Of a stretch of DNA of 37,696 nt, positions 32,336 to 37,696 are shown one piece after another (the first letter of the stretch is position 1; each line of letters starts with the position of its first letter). Below the pieces are notes generated by a model, which saw only the letters and a program-made list of their open reading frames with translations, searched no databases and had not been told where the DNA came from. Source of the stretch: Candidatus Hydrogenedentes bacterium CG07_land_8_20_14_0_80_42_17 (GTDB taxonomy: Bacteria > UBA8481); contig PEWQ01000024.1 of the NCBI GenBank assembly GCA_002780065.1, positions 1-37,696 of the forward strand, written 5' to 3'. The position numbers and the translations under genes were made by a program.

Positions 32336-33211
32336 ATGAAACTTTTTGAAGATGAGATAAAAGCTTCGGATGGAATTGGGTTTATTGATCTCGGCTCGAG
32401 CGGCGGAATTGCGGGTCGTTGGGAACCTATTGAAAATTTAATCTCTCTTATAGGTTTTGAGCCCGATTCTGATGAGTGCTCTAGACTTTCAAGTCTGCCT
32501 TCAAATCTGCATTCATCTATTTACCTTCCTTACGCAATAAGCGGCAATAAAGAAGAAGCGACGTTTTATATTACATCTTCTCCTTCATGCTCTTCATTGA
32601 TAAAGCCGCGAAAAGAATGGCTCGATAGATTTTCATTCAAAGATTTATTTGAGATTGTAGATGAAAAGAGAATTGAGACAAAAAGATTGGCCGAGATTAA
32701 AGAGTTAGAAGAAAAACGAATTGATGTAATCAAGTCTGATACGCAAGGCATGGAACTTCCGATACTTGTTTCTGCCGGCAGAATTCTTGATGAAGCGTTT
32801 GAGGTCGAGACAGAGACCGGATTTACGGAGAATTATCATGGTGAAACAACTTTTTCCATGATTGATGAGTTTATGAGGAAAAAAAACTTTTTACTTTTTG
32901 ATATGCGGGTTCACAGGGTACAGCGCGACAACCTCTTCTCTGAATCTAAAGAGACGAGGGGGCAGATTTTATGGTGCGAAGCTGTATGGCTGAAAGATTA
33001 TGTTGCAATGAATAGTGAAGAGAGGAACCGATGCAAGCTTGATCGCGCAAAAGCTATACGTGCATTGACAATTTCCGGAATTCAGAAAGCGATAGATTTC
33101 GGATTTGAACTTGCGAAACTGTTTTTTGAAATGAGGTTGCTAAATAAAAGAGAGTTCGAAGAATTGAAGAAAGAAGAGATGTGGAAAATAAATTCAAAGC
33201 ATAGATGGTAA
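32336..33211 (+). CDS. FkbM-like methyltransferase (second of the pair)
   Basis: A 291-residue protein related to FkbM. It has IGFIDLGSSGGIAGRW at motif I, GFEPDSDE, SISG-type PYAISGNKEEATFYI, and DVIKSDTQGMELPIL, which matches the KxDxxGxE pattern with Gln for Glu. A charged helical segment (about 105-135) separates these blocks. It is only distantly like its neighbour, so it is not a recent duplicate. Many two-gene FkbM sets occur in LPS and capsule clusters. It starts three bases after the first FkbM stop, with GGAG-type sequence in that gene's end. Confidence 0.8.
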   Translation: MKLFEDEIKASDGIGFIDLGSSGGIAGRWEPIENLISLIGFEPDSDECSRLSSLPSNLHSSIYLPYAISGNKEEATFYITSSPSCSSLIKPRKEWLDRFSFKDLFEIVDEKRIETKRLAEIKELEEKRIDVIKSDTQGMELPILVSAGRILDEAFEVETETGFTENYHGETTFSMIDEFMRKKNFLLFDMRVHRVQRDNLFSESKETRGQILWCEAVWLKDYVAMNSEERNRCKLDRAKAIRALTISGIQKAIDFGFELAKLFFEMRLLNKREFEELKKEEMWKINSKHRW

Positions 33212-33237
33212 AATGATTTACGGGAATATGAAATAAC

Positions 33238-34200
33238 ATGCTTACTGTTTCAGTCATAGTTCCATCAAAAAACCGCAGGGAATATCTTTCTAAAACTATC
33301 GACAGCATTCTTGGACAAGACTATAAACATATCGAATGCATAGTTATTGACGGTGAATCTACTGACGGTTCGATTGATATTTTAAAAGGTTATGGAGAAC
33401 GGATACGCTTGATTTCCGAGCCGGACAGAAGCGCGGCTGATGCAATAAACAAGGGCTGGCGGATGAGCCGCGGCGAGATACTTGCATGGCTGAATGCAGA
33501 CGATACATGGGAGACTCCTTCCGCTGTCAGTAAGGTGATAGAGTTATTTGAGAACGATTCAGAAGCAGATATTATTTACGGAGACTGCGGACGTATTGAC
33601 GCGGCTGGAAATAAAATCGGGATGTGCAGTTACATGCGCGGCTGGAATCTCGAACATGCAATTGAGCATTGTGAGCACGGATTGCCTCAGCCAGCGACAT
33701 TTATTCGACGGCGAGCAATTGAAAAAGTCGGTATGCTCGATCCGAATTTGATTTTCATGGACAGAGATCTTTGGTACAGAGTTGGATTAACAGGAAAGAT
33801 ACTTTACGTTCCGGAGCTTCTAGCTAATGCGCGAGATGTGCCCAGCTATTGGCTGAAGAAAGGAAATGGAGCGGCAAATGATTGCGTCCGCATAATGTGC
33901 AAAATAGTTAAAGATTCTAATTTGCCTGTAAATTTAAAATCAAAACGTAAACGAATAATCAGCAACGCTTATCTACGCGGAATCGATTACGCTTACAATA
34001 GCAATAAGTTTTGGGCTACGATATTTTCTTTTCTCGTTAAAGCTTGTATCGTAGATATATCAAATTCAAAACGCGCTTTTCAAAGAATAATGCCTTATGT
34101 AAAGGCAGAAGCAAAAGAAAGTTTTTTTTGGAAATGCTTTGATTTTTTTTTGAAGCCAATTTGGTTTTGGGCTCGGCCCGATGAAAGGAAACTGATATGA
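33238..34200 (+). CDS. GT2-family glycosyltransferase
   Basis: A 320-residue GT-A enzyme. The N-terminus SVIVPSKNRREYLSKTIDS, the VIDGESTDGSIDIL strand and the metal-binding NADD at 86-89 (LAWLNADDTWE) mark family 2. It then has a GLPQPATFIRRRAIEKVG segment and DRDLWYRVGLTG, typical of the catalytic base region. The C-terminus has two short hydrophobic stretches (near 255-270 and 298-312), which may touch the membrane. It would add a sugar to a lipid- or protein-linked acceptor at the inner membrane. The methyltransferase downstream overlaps its stop by four bases. Confidence 0.9.
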   Translation: MLTVSVIVPSKNRREYLSKTIDSILGQDYKHIECIVIDGESTDGSIDILKGYGERIRLISEPDRSAADAINKGWRMSRGEILAWLNADDTWETPSAVSKVIELFENDSEADIIYGDCGRIDAAGNKIGMCSYMRGWNLEHAIEHCEHGLPQPATFIRRRAIEKVGMLDPNLIFMDRDLWYRVGLTGKILYVPELLANARDVPSYWLKKGNGAANDCVRIMCKIVKDSNLPVNLKSKRKRIISNAYLRGIDYAYNSNKFWATIFSFLVKACIVDISNSKRAFQRIMPYVKAEAKESFFWKCFDFFLKPIWFWARPDERKLI

Positions 34201-34832
34201 ATATAACTAAAAAGAAGACATTGTCAGGCGATCGGGAGATTGAATATTCGTGGTGTTCTGCAAAGATGCCTGATGGAGATGGGAGAGCTCTTGATTTCGG
34301 AAACGGCGGATCGCAGATGGGGCTTATTGCCGCAATGAAGGGCTATGATGTCACCGCGTTGGACATTCAGGATATCGGCTGGAGATATTCTCATCCGCGT
34401 TTGAAATTTGTTAAAGGTGATCTGCTCTCAATTCCGTTCAATGAGTCTTCGTTCGAATTGGTAATCAATTGTTCGACTGTCGAGCATGTGGGACTAATTG
34501 GCCGCTATGGAGTTTCAATAGAAAATTCGGATGGTGATATCTCTGCAATGGCGCGTTTGAAGTTTCTTATGACTCCGTCTGCTCGAATGGTTATGACGAT
34601 TCCAGTTGGAGTAGATAAAGTTTATTCTCCGCTTCATCGCATTTACGGCAAAATTAGACTTCCTCTTCTTTTAAAAGGTTTTGAAGTTCTCGAAGAATCT
34701 TTTTGGCTGAAGGACGATAATAATCGTTGGGTAATGGTCGATAGAGAAACAGCATTATCGTTTGTGACAGACGCAAGTTCAGAAAATGCCTTGGAGAATA
34801 TTTACGGGCTAGGATGTTTTCTGCTTAATTAG
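34197..34832 (+). CDS. Class I SAM-dependent methyltransferase
   Basis: A 211-residue protein with a SAM-binding core: RALDFGNGGSQMGLIAAMKG at motif I, VTALDIQDIGW, FVKGDLLSIPFNESSFELV and INCSTVEHVGL. The motif I sequence DFGNGG is a variant of the usual DxGxG. The later YSPLHRIYGKIRLPLLLKGF stretch may form part of acceptor binding. It is coupled to the GT2 gene by an ATGA overlap and is the last gene of the 29062-34832 run. Its acceptor is unknown. Confidence 0.82.
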   Translation: MNITKKKTLSGDREIEYSWCSAKMPDGDGRALDFGNGGSQMGLIAAMKGYDVTALDIQDIGWRYSHPRLKFVKGDLLSIPFNESSFELVINCSTVEHVGLIGRYGVSIENSDGDISAMARLKFLMTPSARMVMTIPVGVDKVYSPLHRIYGKIRLPLLLKGFEVLEESFWLKDDNNRWVMVDRETALSFVTDASSENALENIYGLGCFLLN

Positions 34833-34872
34833 AGGGACACAATACCTAATTCCAACTGAACCCGCTCATCCT

Positions 34873-34904
34873 CATTCATCATTCATCACTCCTCATTCAT
34901 CATT
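34873..34904. repeat. Low-complexity CATTCATC iteration
   Basis: The stretch repeats CTCATTCATC and ATTCATCACTC units in near-tandem form. It lies in the 247-base gap between the methyltransferase and dehydrogenase genes and immediately precedes the palindromic element at 34911. No coding potential or spacers are visible. Confidence 0.5.
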
Positions 34905-34910
34905 TTTTCA

Positions 34911-34956
34911 GATTGCTTAGTCGCGATGACTCAGCGAGTCTGCTCCTCGCAATGAC
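34911..34956. repeat. Dispersed palindromic repeat of the GATTGCTT...CGCAATGACA type
   Basis: GATTGCTTAGTCGC at the left and CTCCTCGCAATGACA at the right resemble the widespread bacterial intergenic element whose outer ends read GATTGC and GCAATGACA. The ends ATTGC (34912-34916) and GCAAT (34949-34953) are reverse complements, and GACTC/GAGTC (34928-34932 and 34936-34940) form an inner hairpin. The 34833-35079 gap holds nothing else recognisable apart from an exact TTGACA at 35026-35031 without a matching -10. Confidence 0.55.
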
Positions 34957-35079
34957 ACATGCAAACACTTATAATCGCTATGAGCTATCAAAATTTGAGT
35001 TATTTCGAGAAAATACTTGAATAATTTGACATTTCTGCCGATAACTATTCAAAGCTACACAAAATTAGTAAGGTATGGT

Positions 35080-36423
35080 ATGAAAGATATAGATAGAATA
35101 TCGGTTGTTGGATTGGGCAAACTCGGAGCTCCTTTTGTTGCGGCGCTTGCGCACCGGGGTTTTGAGGTAATTGGAATAGATAATGATGAAGCAAAAGTCA
35201 GAGCATTGAATCAAGGCAAGGCGCCGGTTGATGAACCGGAATTGCAAGAACTGATCTCAAAAAATATTTCGAGAATTATTGCTGTTGGGGATTATTCAAA
35301 AATCACGGATACGGATGTGACATTTTTTTTAGTTCCCACCCCAAGCGAATCAACAGGCGGATTCTCGACTAAATATGTAGTTTCATCTGCAAAAGCTTCT
35401 GCAGAGGCAATAAAGAATAAAAAAGGTTATCATCTCTTTGTGCTCACATCTACAGTGATGCCTGGCGATACGGAAAAGAAATTGATTTCCATTTTGGAGT
35501 CGTCATCCGGGAAAAAGTGCGGTAAGGATTTCGGAGTCTGCTACAATCCTGAATTTATTGCGCTCGGTAGTGTGATTCATGATCTATTGAATCCGGATTT
35601 TGTTTTGGTTGGAGAAAGTGACAGTAGAGCCGGTGAACTATTGGAACGCTTTTACTCACGCTTTTGTGAGAATAAAGCGCGCACTGTTCGAATGAATATT
35701 ATCAATGCAGAGATAACAAAACTTTCCGTGAATTCGTTTGTTACGACTAAGATAACATTTGCGAATATGCTTGCGCGCATTTGCAGTGGTTACTCCGGAG
35801 CCGATTCTGATGTTGTGACTTCAGCTATTGGTCTCGATTCAAGAATCGGCAGAAAATATCTTAAAGGCGCTGTTGCATACGGCGGACCGTGTTTTCCCCG
35901 AGACAATAAAGCAATGGCGGAAGTAGGCAGAAGAGTCGGAGAGAATGCTTTACTCGCGGTAACTACGGATGAAGAGAATAGAAGGATTACGTCATGGCTG
36001 GCGGACAAAATAGTTTCTCTATCGAAAGATAAAAAAGTTTTGATACTCGGCCTTTCATACAAACCCGACACAAACGTTGCTGAGGAATCTCAGGGCGTTT
36101 ATCTTGCAAATGAGTTATGCAGAAGAGGATTGAAAGTTATGGCTCATGATCCAAAAGCAATGAATGATGCAAGAAAACGTTTGGCGGATTCGGTGGAATT
36201 ATGCGATGACCTAGATAAAGCTTTGGAATCTTCTGAACTCATTGTCGTAACAACTCCGTGGAAAGATTATGCAGGAATAGGCAAGGAATATGAATTGTCT
36301 TCCGGAACAACAATTTTCGATTGTTGGAGAATACTTACACATCTTGAAGAAGATTCACGATTTCATTACTATGCGGTTGGAGTTAATAAGAACGGAAGGA
36401 GTTGCGAGAATGGATTGGAGTAA
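35080..36423 (+). CDS. UDP-glucose/GDP-mannose dehydrogenase family nucleotide-sugar dehydrogenase
   Basis: A 447-residue enzyme that oxidises a UDP-sugar C6 hydroxyl to a uronic acid with two NAD turns. The NAD motif VVGLGKLGAPFVAALAHRGF is at the N-terminus. The catalytic cysteine is Cys271 in AYGGPCFPRDNKA, and the C-terminal domain has LILGLSYKPDTNVAEESQG. UDP-glucose is the commonest substrate, but UDP-ManNAc (from the WecB-like enzyme) or UDP-GlcNAc are real alternatives. A TTG at 35017 would add 21 residues, but the ATG at 35080, after TAAGG, gives the family N-terminus. The epimerase gene overlaps its end by 14 bases. Confidence 0.9.
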   Translation: MKDIDRISVVGLGKLGAPFVAALAHRGFEVIGIDNDEAKVRALNQGKAPVDEPELQELISKNISRIIAVGDYSKITDTDVTFFLVPTPSESTGGFSTKYVVSSAKASAEAIKNKKGYHLFVLTSTVMPGDTEKKLISILESSSGKKCGKDFGVCYNPEFIALGSVIHDLLNPDFVLVGESDSRAGELLERFYSRFCENKARTVRMNIINAEITKLSVNSFVTTKITFANMLARICSGYSGADSDVVTSAIGLDSRIGRKYLKGAVAYGGPCFPRDNKAMAEVGRRVGENALLAVTTDEENRRITSWLADKIVSLSKDKKVLILGLSYKPDTNVAEESQGVYLANELCRRGLKVMAHDPKAMNDARKRLADSVELCDDLDKALESSELIVVTTPWKDYAGIGKEYELSSGTTIFDCWRILTHLEEDSRFHYYAVGVNKNGRSCENGLE

Positions 36424-37426
36424 GAGAAAGGTATTAGTCACTGGAGGCGCTTCGTTTATAGGTTCGAATTTAGTTGATGAATTAATCCGACGCGGCGCTC
36501 AAGTCAGAGTGGCTGATAATCTTTCGAGCGGAGTTTTTTCCAATATCGAGTCTCATATAAAAAATGGTGAGCTTGAATTTATTCGCGGAGATCTGCTAGA
36601 TTCGGCTGTTGTCGAGAAGAGCGTAAAGGATCGCGATACTGTATTTCATCTCGCCGCAGATCATGGCGGAAGAGGATATGTAGATCTTCATCAGGTTCAG
36701 TGTTCTACTAATTTAATTTTAGACGGACTGGTTTTTAGAACTGCGCATAAAGCCGGAGTTGAAAAAATAATTTTTGCTTCGTCGGGTTGTGCTTATCCGA
36801 ATTTTCGGCAGACTGATCCTTCTGCAGAAATATATCTGACAGAAGATATGGTCTCGCCGCCGTACGATGCAGATAACATGTACGGCTGGGCAAAATTAAT
36901 GGCAGAGCTGACTCTTCAGGCGTATCACAAGCAATATGGTCTAAAGACCGCTTCTTGCCGCTATTTCACGGTTTACGGTCCAAGAGGTCACGAGAATCAT
37001 GCAGTTATTGCGATGATTGCCAGAGCTTTTTTGAAGCAGAATCCGTTCGAGGTTTGGGGCAATGGTGAGCAGATTCGAAACTGGACGTATGTGGAAGATA
37101 TAGTTAATGGAACGATAAAAGCGGCGGAACGGATAGAAAACGGCACCGCGGTAAATCTTGGAACGATGGAGCGAATACGTGTAATCGATGCTGTGCGCGA
37201 GGTTATGCGGCTTTCCGGGCACAATGCTGAAATTAAGTTCAGACCTGATATGCCTGTCGGTCCCATGAACCGCGTAGCTGATAATTCTCTGGCAAAAAAA
37301 CTTTTGGATTGGGAACCGAAAGTGAAATTCTTCGATGGATTGAAAAAAACTTTGGAATGGTATTTTGCAACTAAAAAAGTTGAAGAGGTAAAGGCGCATT
37401 TTGAGCACAGACTTACGGAACGATAA
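36410..37426 (+). CDS. NAD-dependent nucleotide-sugar epimerase/dehydratase (extended SDR)
   Basis: A 338-residue extended SDR. It has VTGGASFIGSNLVDELIRRG near 10-29, FHLAADHGGRGY, ASSGCAYPNF and the catalytic Tyr158 and Lys162 in YGWAK. Substrate-side blocks include CRYFTVYGPRG and the WTYVEDIVNGTIKA segment. The HGGRGY and SSGCAYP blocks recall GDP-mannose 3,5-epimerase and UDP-glucuronate/galactose 4-epimerases. Following the dehydrogenase, 4-epimerisation of a UDP-uronate would make sense. The ATG at 36410, with GGAAGGA at 36394-36400, is chosen over an upstream in-frame ATG at 36290 that lies within the dehydrogenase gene. Confidence 0.88.
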   Translation: MDWSKRKVLVTGGASFIGSNLVDELIRRGAQVRVADNLSSGVFSNIESHIKNGELEFIRGDLLDSAVVEKSVKDRDTVFHLAADHGGRGYVDLHQVQCSTNLILDGLVFRTAHKAGVEKIIFASSGCAYPNFRQTDPSAEIYLTEDMVSPPYDADNMYGWAKLMAELTLQAYHKQYGLKTASCRYFTVYGPRGHENHAVIAMIARAFLKQNPFEVWGNGEQIRNWTYVEDIVNGTIKAAERIENGTAVNLGTMERIRVIDAVREVMRLSGHNAEIKFRPDMPVGPMNRVADNSLAKKLLDWEPKVKFFDGLKKTLEWYFATKKVEEVKAHFEHRLTER

Positions 37427-37447
37427 AGAAAGTTGCATAAATTTTGA

Positions 37448-37696
37448 ATGAAAATTCTTCACGTAAACGCTACTGATTACGGCGGCGCGGCCAAAGCTGC
37501 ATTTAATCTTATGAATGCGCTAGAAAAAATTGGGCATTCATCTGTACTCTGCGTTGGCAATCGAAAGTCTTCGGACAACAGAGTGATAGAACTAGATAGG
37601 GACACTAATCCTCTTCGTTTCAAAATGAAGAGATTATTTTTTAATTCAATCGGACTTCCTGATTGGCGTTTTCGAGAACGCACAATATCACTTACA
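37448..37696 (+). CDS. GT4-type glycosyltransferase, N-terminal part (runs off the window)
   Basis: The frame from ATG 37448 is open to the window edge, giving 83 residues. It begins KILHVNATDYGGAAKAAFNL and continues MNALEKIGHSSVLCVGN, the nucleotide-independent Rossmann start typical of GT4 glycosyltransferases of capsule and O-antigen clusters. The Gly-Gly-Ala-Ala loop after the first strand is characteristic. It is 21 bases downstream of the epimerase gene on the same strand. The donor-binding half is not in view, so specificity cannot be discussed. Confidence 0.75.
   Translation, partial: MKILHVNATDYGGAAKAAFNLMNALEKIGHSSVLCVGNRKSSDNRVIELDRDTNPLRFKMKRLFFNSIGLPDWRFRERTISLT

Noticed and set aside
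31568-33211. Recent tandem duplication of the FkbM genes
   Set aside because: The two proteins share only family motifs and differ in length, motif residues and insertions, so they are old paralogues or were acquired separately.
35026-35031. Promoter with exact TTGACA before the dehydrogenase gene
   Set aside because: No acceptable -10 lies 16-18 bases downstream, so I did not annotate it.
36941-37462. 173-residue frame on the minus strand
   Set aside because: It is antisense to the epimerase and has no recognisable domain or RBS.

Overview
The window is a dense, AT-rich (by eye) bacterial segment. It begins with a few housekeeping and membrane-lipid genes and then becomes a roughly 31 kb surface-glycan locus. 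The host is probably Gram-negative: it has an LplT/Aas-type lysophospholipid recycling pair, nonulosonate (sialic/pseudaminic-type) sugar genes, WecB, WbqC, FkbM and NodU families, and no teichoic-acid or sporulation genes. One protein resembles what I recall as spirochaete 'spiro-SPASM' proteins, but that is too little to name a phylum. An uncultured environmental lineage is equally likely, and the scattered intergenic palindromes are typical of such genomes. I saw no tRNA, rRNA, CRISPR array, transposase or phage gene.

Layout. 171-5125 (+): a nitrilase-family amidohydrolase, a CPBP membrane protease, and lplT-aas. 5176-6549 (-): stomatin and NfeD. 6581-10730 (-): a tightly overlapping run of SpsF-like nucleotidyltransferase, methyltransferase, NeuA, radical SAM/SPASM and WbqC. 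10789-12842 (+): NeuB and PseG. 12935-17653 (+): the least familiar part, with a SPASM protein whose radical-SAM cysteines are replaced, a frameshifted two-domain Rid/FkbO-like protein, and a 622-residue protein with internal repeats that I cannot name. 17700-25618 (-): CmoB-like methyltransferase, a gene remnant, a GT4 with a TPR-like insertion, a VpsJ-like protein, methyltransferase, WecB, an atypical SDR, a second NeuB and a PIG-L deacetylase. 25669-26817 (-): a DUF4143 ATPase. 26927-28954 (-): a B12-binding-type radical SAM protein. 29062-34832 (+): NodU-type carbamoyltransferase, a methyltransferase, two FkbM methyltransferases, a GT2 and another methyltransferase. 35080-37696 (+): UDP-sugar dehydrogenase, sugar epimerase, and the start of a GT4 that runs off the window.

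Function. The genes fit synthesis and decoration of a nonulosonate-containing surface glycan (O-antigen, capsule or flagellin glycan). WecB, PseG, the NeuB synthases and NeuA would make and activate the sugar. Dehydrogenase, epimerase and SDR would make other nucleotide sugars, and the GT2/GT4 enzymes would assemble them. Carbamoyl-, methyl- and deacetyl-transferases would then modify the product. The early Pse/Leg steps (dehydratase, aminotransferase, acetyltransferase), polymerase, flippase and ligase are not in the window.

The best candidate for something undescribed is the three-gene group at 12935-17653. It combines a radical-SAM fold lacking its cluster ligands, a chorismatase/Rid-like protein and a repeat-built protein of unknown family.
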